38,743 bases of DNA from an uncultured Cellvibrionales bacterium (GTDB taxonomy: Bacteria; Pseudomonadota; Gammaproteobacteria; Pseudomonadales; GM7GCV1): the NCBI GenBank assembly GCA_913063225.1, contig CAJXYP010000001.1:121308-160050 (forward strand). The letters are read 5' to 3'. The position numbers and the translations under genes were made by a program. Positions within the stretch are counted from its first letter, which is position 1. Every line of letters begins with the position of its first letter. This document shows positions 8,778 to 17,132 of this stretch, piece after piece. The notes below the pieces were generated by a model. The model ran no database searches and had not been told where the DNA came from. It saw nothing but the letters and a program-made list of their open reading frames with translations.

Positions 8778-9411
8778 ACAATTTCTACGATTTGCAGAGA
8801 CTGCAATAAACCGGGCGTTAGAGACGGACTCTTTAGCGGCCTCTGAATTAATAACGCTTCAGGGAAAGATCTTTGCCATTGAGTGCCAGAGTCCACCGCT
8901 ACCCCTAAGTCTTTCAGCTGACGCTGAAGGTGTGACCCTGAGCAACGGCATTGCTGATGAGGCTAGTGTTGTCTTGGTGGGCACTCTGCCGGCCCTAATG
9001 ACATTGGCGAGTTCCATCGCGAGAGACGAATCGGATTTTTCTTCCTCCGGAGTAGAAATTCGCGGAGATGTTGGCGCGCTATTACAGCTTAGCCGCGCTA
9101 TGTCGCGTTTAGATATAGATTGGGAAGAGATAGTTGGCAGCTTTATGGGAGAAATCCCTGCGCGGCTTTTCTTTCTTGGGCTGGAGCGCATCCAGGAGAA
9201 GAAACCAATAATAAAAGAAAAAGTATCAGAAGTAAGTGCTAACTTCTTAACTGGCCCCGGGGGCATAGCTAAGGGCGATCAAGCTACTGAGATGCGAGAA
9301 CAGTTGCGTCAACTTCAGTATCGCCTTGATAGAGTGCAGGCGCGTGTTAGTAAAATTCAACAGCCGGTGGATGTCTCAGCTGGCAGTGGCTCTGGGCAAG
9401 GAGGAGCATAA
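8767..9411 (+). CDS. ubiJ: Ubiquinone biosynthesis accessory factor UbiJ (SCP2 domain)
   Basis: 214 residues from a TTG at 8767, preceded at 9 bases by AAGGG; a GTG at 8734 in the same frame is less likely because it gives a hydrophilic extension unlike UbiJ. Residues about 15-115 form the SCP2-like lipid-binding domain ([20 protein letters not shown]), followed by [14 protein letters not shown] and a C-terminal coiled coil ([20 protein letters not shown]). UbiJ is a soluble scaffold that binds ubiquinone intermediates in the Ubi metabolon. Its place between ubiE and ubiB is diagnostic, since sequence conservation is low. Overlap with ubiE suggests translational coupling. Confidence 0.9.
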   Translation: MIPEQFLRFAETAINRALETDSLAASELITLQGKIFAIECQSPPLPLSLSADAEGVTLSNGIADEASVVLVGTLPALMTLASSIARDESDFSSSGVEIRGDVGALLQLSRAMSRLDIDWEEIVGSFMGEIPARLFFLGLERIQEKKPIIKEKVSEVSANFLTGPGGIAKGDQATEMREQLRQLQYRLDRVQARVSKIQQPVDVSAGSGSGQGGA

Positions 9412-9413
9412 GA

Positions 9414-11015
9414 ATGCGATCCCTATTTCGATTGATATCGATTTGGTGGCAGATGTGCCGCTATCGCCTCGATGAATTGATACCTAAATCTGCGCCACTA
9501 CTACTAAAGCTCTTGTTTTGGCCAGCCCCGCTTGTGGGAAGTAAAAAGAAAAATCGCGCAGAGCGGCTTCTGACATTCCTGCAAAATCAGGGCCCAATTT
9601 TTGTGAAGTTCGGACAGCTAATGTCGACTCGACCGGACTTGCTTCCAGCTGATATCGCCTCTGAGCTGCAGAAACTGCAGGATCAGGTACCCGCTTTTGA
9701 TTCAGAGTTGTTCAAGCAGTTGGTAGAAACCGGCTTGGGAGCACCGGTAGAGGAAATATTTGCCGAATTCGAGTCCGAACCTATAGCGTCTGCATCTTTG
9801 GCACAGGTTCACGGTGCGGTGCTTAAGACGGGAGAGCAGGTAGTAATAAAGGTATTACGACCCGAGGTACACCGGCAGGTGAAACGAGACCTGCGAGTGA
9901 TGAGCAGTTTTGCTCGTCTGGTCAACATTGCTGGATCGGATGGTAAAAGATTACATGCACCAGAGGTTGTTGCCGATTACGAAGCAACAATTTTGCGGGA
10001 GCTAGATCTCGAGCATGAAGCGGCCAATACTCAGATTCTTCGCGATAATTTCAACTGCAGTTCAGATGCGAATGCGGCTAACTACACCCCAGTGGTGTAT
10101 TGGGATTATGTGCGCTCGAATATTTTGGTTTGCGAGCGAATTAAGGGCATACCAGTTAATGATCGCGCCGCAGTTTTGGCGCAAGGGACGGATTTACGTC
10201 GTCTAGCGGAAATTGGCGTGGAGATATTCTTTACTCAAGTTTTCGAACACAACTTTTTTCACGCAGATATGCACCCGGGTAACATCTTTGTCGCCTCGGA
10301 AAATATCAGTCACCCGCAATATATTTCTGTGGACTGCGCCATAGTCGGTACCTTGACCGATGCAGAGCGAAACTCATTGGCGGCAATTTTGATAGCGGTA
10401 TTTAAACGCGACTATCGTCGTGTGGCCGAGGTGCAAATTCGTCACGGCTGGGTTGCGCCGGATACTTCGGTTCACGAATTTTCTGCTGAGATACGTAAAG
10501 TCTGTGAGCCAATTTTTGCCAGACCACTAAGTGAGCTGTCCTTTGCGGACATGCTGGTTAGTCTATTCAGTACCGCACGCAAATTCGATATGCAGGTGAT
10601 GCCGTCTCTAGTGTTGCTGGAAAAAACCATTATTAATATCGAAGGGCTAGGGCGCCAGCTCTACCCAGAATTGGATTTGTGGGACACAGCCGCACCATTT
10701 CTTGAGAAATGGTGGAAACAACAGCATTCGCCGCGCAATTTATTGAAAAAATTTAGAGAAAAAGCACCTGACTATCTAGACGACATAGCCACCCTGCCAG
10801 CGCTAACACGAGAATTGCTGGAGCAACGCGCACTACAAAAAGTAGCAACCAAAAGAACCGTTAAACGGGCCCCTGCGGCCATTTTTGGTGCAGCCTGCCT
10901 TGGTGTCGCTCTGGGTATATTTCTTGGAAATTCAGATCCATTAGCGGATATCGCGTCGATGGCTCCGGCTATTCTTGGAATAACAGGCCTTTATTTACTT
11001 GTTCGAGCGTCCTGA
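9414..11015 (+). CDS. ubiB: Atypical kinase/ATPase UbiB, ubiquinone synthesis
   Basis: 533-residue ABC1/ADCK-family protein. The family-specific KxGQ motif appears as FVKFGQLMSTRPDLLP, with ASLAQVH (the alanine-rich loop), VIKVLRPEV (ATP-binding lysine), ADMHPGNIFV (catalytic loop) and DCAIVG in place of DFG; E. coli UbiB has DCGIVG at that place, so this is normal apart from Gly to Ala. Two C-terminal transmembrane helices (about residues 480-530) anchor it to the inner membrane. It supports early ubiquinone steps through ATPase activity rather than protein kinase activity. A strong AAGGAGGAG ribosome binding site precedes ATG 9414, two bases after the ubiJ stop. Confidence 0.97.
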   Translation: MRSLFRLISIWWQMCRYRLDELIPKSAPLLLKLLFWPAPLVGSKKKNRAERLLTFLQNQGPIFVKFGQLMSTRPDLLPADIASELQKLQDQVPAFDSELFKQLVETGLGAPVEEIFAEFESEPIASASLAQVHGAVLKTGEQVVIKVLRPEVHRQVKRDLRVMSSFARLVNIAGSDGKRLHAPEVVADYEATILRELDLEHEAANTQILRDNFNCSSDANAANYTPVVYWDYVRSNILVCERIKGIPVNDRAAVLAQGTDLRRLAEIGVEIFFTQVFEHNFFHADMHPGNIFVASENISHPQYISVDCAIVGTLTDAERNSLAAILIAVFKRDYRRVAEVQIRHGWVAPDTSVHEFSAEIRKVCEPIFARPLSELSFADMLVSLFSTARKFDMQVMPSLVLLEKTIINIEGLGRQLYPELDLWDTAAPFLEKWWKQQHSPRNLLKKFREKAPDYLDDIATLPALTRELLEQRALQKVATKRTVKRAPAAIFGAACLGVALGIFLGNSDPLADIASMAPAILGITGLYLLVRAS

Positions 11016-11035
11016 GAGTTCGATAATGGTGCGCT

Positions 11036-11443
11036 ATGTCTGATTCAATACTCAACGAAATCACCTGGAATGACCAGGGCCTTATTGCCGCTATCGCGCA
11101 AGATGCCGGAACTGGCCGTGTGCTGATGATGGCTTGGATGAATGCCGACGCCCTTATGGAGACGCTTCAGCAGGGTTATGCTACTTATTGGTCCAGATCG
11201 CGGCAAAAGCTCTGGCGTAAGGGTGAGAGTTCAGGGAATCGGCAAAAAATTCACCACATAGCGCTGGACTGCGACGGTGACGCAATATTGTTAAAAGTTG
11301 ATCAGGAAGGTGGTGTAGCTTGTCACACTGGTCGAAACTCATGTTTTTACCGTGCAGTAGAAACAAATGATCAGGGCGAGAAAGAATGGGCGGAGACCGA
11401 ACCTGTTCTCAAGTCGCCCCAAGAGATGTACCGCAATGACTGA
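11036..11443 (+). CDS. hisI: Phosphoribosyl-AMP cyclohydrolase HisI
   Basis: 135 residues; opens the adenine ring of PR-AMP in histidine synthesis. The signatures are [28 protein letters not shown], the magnesium-binding DCDGD, and the zinc cysteines in [15 protein letters not shown]. It is a stand-alone HisI rather than the HisIE fusion of enterobacteria, as in Pseudomonas. It follows ubiB by 20 bases, and the last 8 bases overlap the hisE start (ATGACTGA), so the two steps are translationally coupled. Confidence 0.97.
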   Translation: MSDSILNEITWNDQGLIAAIAQDAGTGRVLMMAWMNADALMETLQQGYATYWSRSRQKLWRKGESSGNRQKIHHIALDCDGDAILLKVDQEGGVACHTGRNSCFYRAVETNDQGEKEWAETEPVLKSPQEMYRND

Positions 11444-11768
11444 TAAATCGAAACAAGATATTTTGCTGGAGTTGCAGCAGGTACTTGAGCAGCGCAAGGG
11501 CGCTGAAGCATCAGAATCCTATGTTGCCGGTTTGTATAGCGAAGGCTTAAACAAAATACTGGAAAAAATAGGTGAAGAGGCGACGGAAACTATATTGGCT
11601 GCCAAAGATGGCGATAAGCAGGCGCTGATAGGAGAAACGGCTGATCTATGGTTTCACACCATGGTAATGCTGGCCGACCAGGGGCTGTCTGTGACAGACA
11701 TTATTGACGAATTAGCGAGACGCTTTGGCTTGTCCGGTCTGGACGAAAAAGCGTCTCGCACATCATGA
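11436..11768 (+). CDS. hisE: Phosphoribosyl-ATP pyrophosphohydrolase HisE
   Basis: 110 residues starting [20 protein letters not shown]. It removes pyrophosphate from PR-ATP in the second histidine step. The all-alpha MazG-like motif [19 protein letters not shown] and the downstream [13 protein letters not shown] are characteristic. Reading frames open further upstream, but only ATG 11436 gives the family N-terminus; that start lies inside the end of hisI. tatA follows 11 bases later, so hisIE and tatABC probably share a transcript, as in Pseudomonas. Confidence 0.95.
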   Translation: MTDKSKQDILLELQQVLEQRKGAEASESYVAGLYSEGLNKILEKIGEEATETILAAKDGDKQALIGETADLWFHTMVMLADQGLSVTDIIDELARRFGLSGLDEKASRTS

Positions 11769-11779
11769 GGTGAATTGAA

Positions 11780-12055
11780 ATGGGACTAGGTGGAATAAGT
11801 GTTTGGCAATTACTGATCGTTTTGGTGATTGTGTTATTGCTGTTTGGGACAAAAAAATTAAAAGGTATTGGAACCGATCTTGGTGGAGCAGTTAAGGGCT
11901 TCAAAGATTCAATGAGCGATGAAGACAAGAAAGCTGCTGAAAGCGACAATCAAGAAAAAGTCGTTGAAGAGCCCTCGTCAACAGTTAATCAGACTACTGC
12001 TCAGTCCTCTTCAACGGATCAGAGCACCAACAAAGAAGACACCCCTTCGTCCTGA
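11780..12055 (+). CDS. tatA: Twin-arginine translocase subunit TatA
   Basis: 91 residues: a short N-terminal transmembrane helix ([15 protein letters not shown], about residues 9-23), the [14 protein letters not shown] hinge and amphipathic helix, then an acidic Ser/Thr-rich tail. The FG dipeptide and polar residue pattern are conserved TatA features. TatA oligomers make the passage for folded proteins across the inner membrane. A GAGGTGA ribosome binding site precedes ATG 11780. First of tatABC, directly after hisE. Confidence 0.95.
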   Translation: MGLGGISVWQLLIVLVIVLLLFGTKKLKGIGTDLGGAVKGFKDSMSDEDKKAAESDNQEKVVEEPSSTVNQTTAQSSSTDQSTNKEDTPSS

Positions 12056-12063
12056 GCCGCTAA

Positions 12064-12498
12064 ATGTTTTCAATTGGTTTTGCAGAGCTGCTGATTATTG
12101 CGGTCGTCACCCTATTGGTGGTTGGCCCGGAAAGACTGCCGGAAACTATCCGGTTTATCAGCCTGCACTTGGCAAAATTTCGACGTTATTGGCAGGGTGC
12201 CCGCCGCGATATAGAAAAGGAATTGGGTCTTGATGATTTGCGCCGCGAGATTCACAACGCTGAAGTTATGGAGCACCTAAAAGAAACCAAAAAGGCCCTG
12301 AACAAATCCCTCGATATCGATCCCGAACAAAAGAAAACCGGCATTCTGCCTCTGTCTGAAACATCCAGTACCACAATAGAAAAAGCCAACGCTTCACTGG
12401 ACGCGCAGAACAGCATTCTTGATAAGTCGCAGCAGTCCGAGACAGGCGAGCTGTTTGCCGATGAATCTGCCGAAACCGCTTCTGAGCCATCAAAATGA
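12064..12498 (+). CDS. tatB: Twin-arginine translocase subunit TatB
   Basis: 144 residues starting MFSIGFAELLIIAVVTLLVV with the TatB-specific early Glu (residue 8) in the membrane helix and the GPERLPETIR hinge, followed by a long amphipathic helix and a variable polar tail. TatB with TatC forms the receptor for twin-arginine signal peptides. It starts 8 bases after tatA stops and overlaps tatC by ATGA. Confidence 0.95.
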   Translation: MFSIGFAELLIIAVVTLLVVGPERLPETIRFISLHLAKFRRYWQGARRDIEKELGLDDLRREIHNAEVMEHLKETKKALNKSLDIDPEQKKTGILPLSETSSTTIEKANASLDAQNSILDKSQQSETGELFADESAETASEPSK

Positions 12499-13319
12499 GC
12501 GACGAACAGCTAACCTTAATCGAACATCTGCTCGAATTGCGGACCCGCATAATGCGGTCCCTGCTGTTTGTCGCGGTAGTATTTCTGGCGCTATTCGCGA
12601 TAGCCAATCCGCTCTACGAATTTCTCTCTGAACCCCTCACAGCTTTGATGCCCGAGGGTACCTCTATGATTGCTACGGATGTGGCTTCGCCCTTTTTGGC
12701 ACCACTGAAACTGGCTCTGGTTTTGGCGGTATTCATAGCGATGCCATTCTTGCTATATCAGCTCTGGGCCTTTGTGGCACCCGGTTTATACAAGAATGAA
12801 AAAGCGGTGGCTATGCCGATATTTATTAGCAGCGTGGTGCTTTTCTATACCGGCATAGTGTTTGCCTATTTTGTGGTTTTTCCTTTGGTTTTTGGTTTCT
12901 TTACTAGCGTTGCACCCGAGTCCGTTTCGGTAATGACGGATATCAATAGCTACCTAAACTTTGTTATTAAACTATTTTTTGCTTTTGGTTTGGCCTTTGA
13001 AATTCCCGTAGCGACTTTTCTGTTGATCAAAGCCGGAATCGTCACGGCAGCAGAACTTGGTTCCAAGCGGCCTTACGTAATAATCTTTTGCTTTATTATC
13101 GGCATGTTTATGACGCCGCCGGATATCTTCTCTCAAACCTTGCTGGCAATACCCATGTACGCGCTTTTTGAGTTGGGGCTGCTGTTTAGTCGTATATTTG
13201 CTGGGGATGTTAAGCAAGAATCAGATGACGAGGATTCCGAAAACAGCTCGCAAGACTTGCAGGACCTGCAAGATATAGAAGGTGAACGTCAAATGGCAGA
13301 GGACGAAAAGGGAGCCTAG
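12495..13319 (+). CDS. tatC: Twin-arginine translocase subunit TatC
   Basis: 274-residue polytopic membrane protein with six predicted helices. Family signatures are the cytoplasmic N-terminus LIEHLLELRTRIMRS, FLLYQLWAFVAPGLY, the periplasmic cap, and GMFMTPPDIFSQTLLAIPM. TatC is the core receptor for the Arg-Arg signal. The hydrophilic C-terminal tail after about residue 240 is highly acidic (SDDEDSENSSQDLQDLQDIE), a little longer than in E. coli (258 residues). Translation is coupled to tatB by a 4-base overlap. Ends 7 bases from the convergent slyX stop, with no terminator visible between them. Confidence 0.97.
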   Translation: MSDEQLTLIEHLLELRTRIMRSLLFVAVVFLALFAIANPLYEFLSEPLTALMPEGTSMIATDVASPFLAPLKLALVLAVFIAMPFLLYQLWAFVAPGLYKNEKAVAMPIFISSVVLFYTGIVFAYFVVFPLVFGFFTSVAPESVSVMTDINSYLNFVIKLFFAFGLAFEIPVATFLLIKAGIVTAAELGSKRPYVIIFCFIIGMFMTPPDIFSQTLLAIPMYALFELGLLFSRIFAGDVKQESDDEDSENSSQDLQDLQDIEGERQMAEDEKGA

Positions 13320-13326
13320 TCGAACC

Positions 13327-13545
13327 TTAATAGTGAGGAGGTTTTTCCTCTGTGGGTGCGGCACTGTCTGACTGATTTTCTGCGAGCGTTTTGTACTGTT
13401 CAGAAATACGCTTTAACTGAAGATCTATAGCATCCATTCGCAACTGCTGTTGATACAGCGCATCGTGCATTTTCTCCAACTCATCTTCCTGAAAGGCCAG
13501 TTGCGATTGTAATTCTGCGATATGTTTTTCTGAATCTTGTGCCAC
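13327..13545 (-). CDS. slyX: SlyX family coiled-coil protein
   Basis: 72 residues, GTG start. Nearly the whole protein is a heptad coiled coil (IAELQSQLAFQEDELEKMHD), and it ends with the conserved PPHY tail typical of SlyX. Function is unknown across the family despite the lysis-related name. The ending and length are the deciding evidence. It lies convergent to tatC. Confidence 0.88.
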   Translation of the reverse strand: MAQDSEKHIAELQSQLAFQEDELEKMHDALYQQQLRMDAIDLQLKRISEQYKTLAENQSDSAAPTEEKPPHY

Positions 13546-13644
13546 GTACTAAATACCTGATGTTGTATGGTGCCATTTTAGAGCTTTAAGTTGGAATTAC
13601 GAGTCACCTCTTTTTAACAGTCTTTATTAGTCTAGAATAACTGA

Positions 13645-14514
13645 ATGAAATCGTTATTTTTTAAGAAGCCTGCAGACCTAAAAGATTCAAAAATTGGCCT
13701 AGCTCTTGGTGGTGGTGGAGCCCGTGGCTTAACTCATATTCCTGTTTTACAAACCCTGGATGATCTTGGAGTACAACCGGCACATATCTCCGGTACCAGT
13801 ATGGGTGCCATTATCGGTGCTATCTACGCCTCTGGTAAAACTCCGCAGGACATCCGTGAAATTGTCGACAGCATGGTTATCTTAGAAGGTGAGGGCCTCA
13901 AAGATATTTTACAGAAGCGCGGACTACGTAAATGGTTTGAACTGGTAGATCCCAATTTCTTCAAAAAGGGTGGAGTTATAAAGGGCCAAAAGATCGCCGA
14001 ATTTCTACAAGAAATTATAGGCGTCGATACCTTTGAAGAATTAAATATCCCCCTGACAATCATCGCCACAGACTTTCACACTGGTGAACAAGTTGTTTTT
14101 AATTCCGGGCCGCTAATGCCTGCGGTGAGAGCAAGTATGTCCTTGCCCGGGCTGTTCGAGCCGGTAAAATACGACGGACGACTACTTATCGACGGTGGCG
14201 TTGTTAACCCGGTACCCCATGATCTTCTGCTCGATATGGATTTTGTAATAGCAGTGGACGTTAGCGATTTACCTCAGGCGACCGGTAAGGTGCCCGGAGT
14301 AACAGATGCACTAATGGGCGCGGTAGAAATCATGGGCAGGCAAATTGGCGATACACGTCGAGCAGCTTGTCCGCCGGATATCTTCTTGCGGCCTGAATTT
14401 GATGGTGTTGAGATGACCGATTTCCATCGGACTAAAAAAATATTTGCTGTTACTCAGCCGATTTGTGAACAGCTTAAGAAGGAGTTGTCGTCCAAGTTTG
14501 GACTGAGCGGCTAA
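13645..14514 (+). CDS. Patatin-like phospholipase (RssA family)
   Basis: 289 residues. The oxyanion loop LALGGGGARGLTHI, the nucleophile elbow GTSMG (Ser about residue 52) and the DGG dyad aspartate (LIDGGVVNPVP) are all present and in the right order, so the Ser-Asp lipase should be active. No signal peptide is seen, so it is probably cytoplasmic or membrane-peripheral like RssA. It stands alone, divergent from slyX and convergent with the metal-transport cluster. The physiological lipid is unknown. Confidence 0.92.
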   Translation: MKSLFFKKPADLKDSKIGLALGGGGARGLTHIPVLQTLDDLGVQPAHISGTSMGAIIGAIYASGKTPQDIREIVDSMVILEGEGLKDILQKRGLRKWFELVDPNFFKKGGVIKGQKIAEFLQEIIGVDTFEELNIPLTIIATDFHTGEQVVFNSGPLMPAVRASMSLPGLFEPVKYDGRLLIDGGVVNPVPHDLLLDMDFVIAVDVSDLPQATGKVPGVTDALMGAVEIMGRQIGDTRRAACPPDIFLRPEFDGVEMTDFHRTKKIFAVTQPICEQLKKELSSKFGLSG

Positions 14515-14557
14515 AGTCGAGATTCGATCAAAGCTAAGCTATAAAAGCTTCTGGGAA

Positions 14558-15505
14558 CTATAAGCTGGGCAGGGCTGAAATTAGCTGGGCCAGATTTTCC
14601 GTCGCTATGACATTAATGTCTGCAGTTGAGGTTTCAAAGGTATTCAACACAACCAATCTGCTTCCACCGGCTTGAATAGCAGCCTGAATGGTCTCAGACG
14701 GTTCCCATTTGTGGATCACGATGGGGATACCCCCCTCTTTAAGCGTCACTGTTAACTGGGCTAGATCATCTTCAGTCCAATTAATATCCTGCTTAACAAA
14801 ATAGTCTTCGACGTAAATACCGTATTCCGTAGTGAGATAGGAAAACTCGTCCGCCAATGCGTATATATAGGGATCTGTGCTGACTAGGGCGACTTCAAAA
14901 TCTCTTTTCTGAGCTAATAATTCCGCAGAGATTTGCTGTTCATTCATTCGTATGATTTCCGCTGACTCCGGGAAGAGACGAGCTAAATCATTGGAGATGA
15001 TTTTCGCCGAGCGAATGATATTGGCCGGGCTCAACCAAAAATATGGTGATGCTTCGCCGCTTGAAGGTGAATTCACAACGGAGACGCCGGTTAGCTGTGA
15101 AGAGTAGGGTAGCGTCGCGTCTATATTAACCACACCAATATTGTGTTCTCGAACCGTTAGGTACAAAGAATCGTAGCGCCAAAGGTTGCCCATACTGACT
15201 ACGGCGTCAGCTTGCTCAAAGGTTTCGTAAAAAGGTTCAGATTGCTTTGCCAGCCAAGTGGGCTGAGCCGCCAGGGAGCGGGCTCTGTCCGGCATATTTA
15301 GAACTTCTACCCCTGTTCCTTCGACTAGCGCACTGGTGATGCTGTAGATAGGGCCCACTGAGGTCAAAACAATATTGCTCTGATGTTCAGGCATGCCTTC
15401 TTCTTGAGTATCGACTTGTACATTGATGCAGGAAGTTAAAAGCACGCAGGAAGCTAGAAGTGCCATCTTGGCCAATAAAGTCGAGCGCCCTAATACCAGC
15501 AGCAT
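14558..15505 (-). CDS. Lipoprotein of ZnuA-like solute-binding fold lacking canonical metal ligands
   Basis: 315 residues with a signal peptide and lipobox LLTSC, followed by an Asp/Gln-rich linker. The fold pattern of cluster A-I metal-binding proteins is visible (VLTSVGPIYSITSALVEGTG, FEQADAVVSMG, SPYFWLSPANI, IPIVIHKWEPSETIQAA). The usual ligand positions are changed: the DPHxYxPxPxD histidine region reads MPDRARSLAAQPTW, and the NPHxWLDP region reads SPYFWLSP. It is therefore a degenerate or repurposed paralogue of the ZnuA-like protein at the other end of the ABC block. It is coupled to the permease by a TAATG overlap and is the last gene of the cluster. It may be an accessory or bind a different ligand; inference only. 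Confidence 0.78.
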   Translation of the reverse strand: MLLVLGRSTLLAKMALLASCVLLTSCINVQVDTQEEGMPEHQSNIVLTSVGPIYSITSALVEGTGVEVLNMPDRARSLAAQPTWLAKQSEPFYETFEQADAVVSMGNLWRYDSLYLTVREHNIGVVNIDATLPYSSQLTGVSVVNSPSSGEASPYFWLSPANIIRSAKIISNDLARLFPESAEIIRMNEQQISAELLAQKRDFEVALVSTDPYIYALADEFSYLTTEYGIYVEDYFVKQDINWTEDDLAQLTVTLKEGGIPIVIHKWEPSETIQAAIQAGGSRLVVLNTFETSTADINVIATENLAQLISALPSL

Positions 15506-16407
15506 TATATTTTTGCCTCTCTAAATTGAGGCATAAAGCCGCGCATTAGGCTGGTGATAAGGAAGAAACAGGCGGCACATAGAATAATTGCACCACCGGA
15601 AGGGATGGGAATGTCGAACTGCATAGGAATAATAATGCCCATCAAACAACTTGAAACTGAGAAAATTACACTCCAGAGCATGAAGCCGCCTAGAGAGCGG
15701 TTTAGATTTCTAGCCGCTGCCGCAGGAATCAGTAGTAATGCCTCAACCAGCACAGCTCCAATAATCTTCACGCAAGCGACGGTGACAACCGTAATCATCA
15801 GCACAAATATGTATTCCATTAGCTGAACCTTAACGCCCCTTACATGGGCTAGTGCCGGGTTCAAGCTGGATAACAACATGCGGTTAAAAAGTGGTATTCC
15901 TGTTGCCAGCACCAGCACGGATACAAAGAACAAAACACTTATATCCAACTGGTTAACGGTGAGAATAGAACCAAACAGAATGCTCTCTAGTATGTGAGTA
16001 TTCACTTTTGCTGAGATGAACAGGAGCAGAGAGGCTCCAAGCGCAAGAGAGATCGAAAGGAATACACCAATCAAGGTGTCAGATGCCATTTTTGTATGGT
16101 TTCTGGTGAAATTCAGCAGCAGTGCAAAGAGAATACAGAAGGAGAACATTGATATATAAGGAGAGGTATAAGACTCACCTATAAGCACGCCAATTGCCAC
16201 ACCAGTTAGCGCCGCGTTGCCTACTGCCTGAGAGAAAAATGCCATGCGTTTTGCCACTACCATGGTACCAAGGGCACCAAGTACGGGGCCGATTATCAGC
16301 GCACAAATAACGGCGTTAAATACAAATTCATAGTAGAGCGCCCAGGGCACTATGCCGCGGCCAGCCATCATCATGATTTCTTGTTGAAAACCCTCTAAAC
16401 CCATCAT
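15505..16407 (-). CDS. Metal ABC transporter permease (ZnuB-like, ABC-3 family)
   Basis: 300-residue membrane protein with about eight hydrophobic helices and family segments ALGTMVVAKRMAFFSQAVGN, ALTGVAIGVL and VKIIGAVLVEALLLIPAAAA, which are hallmarks of ABC-3 permeases for zinc and manganese. The ATG overlaps the ATPase stop by four bases (ATGA), and its own stop overlaps the next gene by TAATG. It is longer than E. coli ZnuB (261), the extra length being a 35-residue N-terminal segment. Substrate is inferred from the family as a divalent metal ion. Confidence 0.92.
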   Translation of the reverse strand: MMGLEGFQQEIMMMAGRGIVPWALYYEFVFNAVICALIIGPVLGALGTMVVAKRMAFFSQAVGNAALTGVAIGVLIGESYTSPYISMFSFCILFALLLNFTRNHTKMASDTLIGVFLSISLALGASLLLFISAKVNTHILESILFGSILTVNQLDISVLFFVSVLVLATGIPLFNRMLLSSLNPALAHVRGVKVQLMEYIFVLMITVVTVACVKIIGAVLVEALLLIPAAAARNLNRSLGGFMLWSVIFSVSSCLMGIIIPMQFDIPIPSGGAIILCAACFFLITSLMRGFMPQFREAKI

Positions 16408-17132
16408 GCGGCTTCTCCGGATACTTTGATTGAGGGTGGAGACCCTGCGCGGAAATTCCCGTGCATCATAGGTTCAGTAAGTATTTCGTTGGTAGGACCA
16501 CTAGCGATGACTTCGGTGTCTATCACCGTCACTCGAGTTGAAACGCGTTTTACCTGCGCCATATCGTGGTTTACCCATAATAGAGTTTTACCTCTAGCTG
16601 TGAGGTCCTGAATTAGGTCTTCAAATATGGTAATGCCAGCTTCGTCCAAGCTGGTCATTGGTTCATCAAGCACTACCAAGGAAGGCTCGGGTATAAGGGC
16701 TTGGGCAAATAACAGTCTTTGCCGCTCGCCACCGGATAGGTTACCGATCATGGTTTTTTCCTTGCCATTTAGCTTAACTATGTCCAAGGCGGCTGCAACG
16801 GCCTCCCTGTATTTCTTTCTAAGGCCCAAAAACGCCGGAGTATTTTGGCAAACCATGGTCATAAAGTTATTTACGGTAACTGGTAATGTTTTATCAAAAT
16901 CCAAAAATTGAGGCACATACCCAATGCATTTATTTTCGCCCCACTCAAATTGAATATCGCCCGTGTGAGGCATTTGTCCAAGGATGCAGCGCAGGGTAGA
17001 TGTTTTCCCGCCGCCGTTTGGACCAACAATGCAGTGCACTTCACCAGGCTTTGCCAGCATATTTATATTGCTAAGAATGGTGGAATTTCCGAGGGATAGC
17101 CCTAGGTTTAATACACTAATTTTGGGACCCAT
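16404..17132 (-). CDS. Metal ABC transporter ATP-binding protein (ZnuC-like)
   Basis: 242 residues with a complete nucleotide-binding domain: Walker A VGPNGGGKTST, Q-loop in YVPQFLDFDKTLPVTV, signature LSGGERQRLLFAQAL, Walker B LVVLDEPMTSLDE and H-loop VNHD. The sequence style (FDKTLPVTVNNFM) is that of zinc/manganese importers. Its ATG overlaps the stop of the binding-protein gene as TAATG. It powers import through the adjacent permease on the cytoplasmic face. Confidence 0.94.
   Translation of the reverse strand: MGPKISVLNLGLSLGNSTILSNINMLAKPGEVHCIVGPNGGGKTSTLRCILGQMPHTGDIQFEWGENKCIGYVPQFLDFDKTLPVTVNNFMTMVCQNTPAFLGLRKKYREAVAAALDIVKLNGKEKTMIGNLSGGERQRLLFAQALIPEPSLVVLDEPMTSLDEAGITIFEDLIQDLTARGKTLLWVNHDMAQVKRVSTRVTVIDTEVIASGPTNEILTEPMMHGNFRAGSPPSIKVSGEAA

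Noticed and set aside
9414-11015. Apparent loss of the DFG motif in UbiB (DCAIVG)
   Set aside because: E. coli UbiB also has DCG at this position, so the change is normal for the family apart from one Gly to Ala.
14536-14550. AAGCT-ATAAA-AGCTT hairpin between the convergent patatin and lipoprotein genes
   Set aside because: A 5-bp AT-rich stem with no U-run on either strand is too weak to call a terminator.
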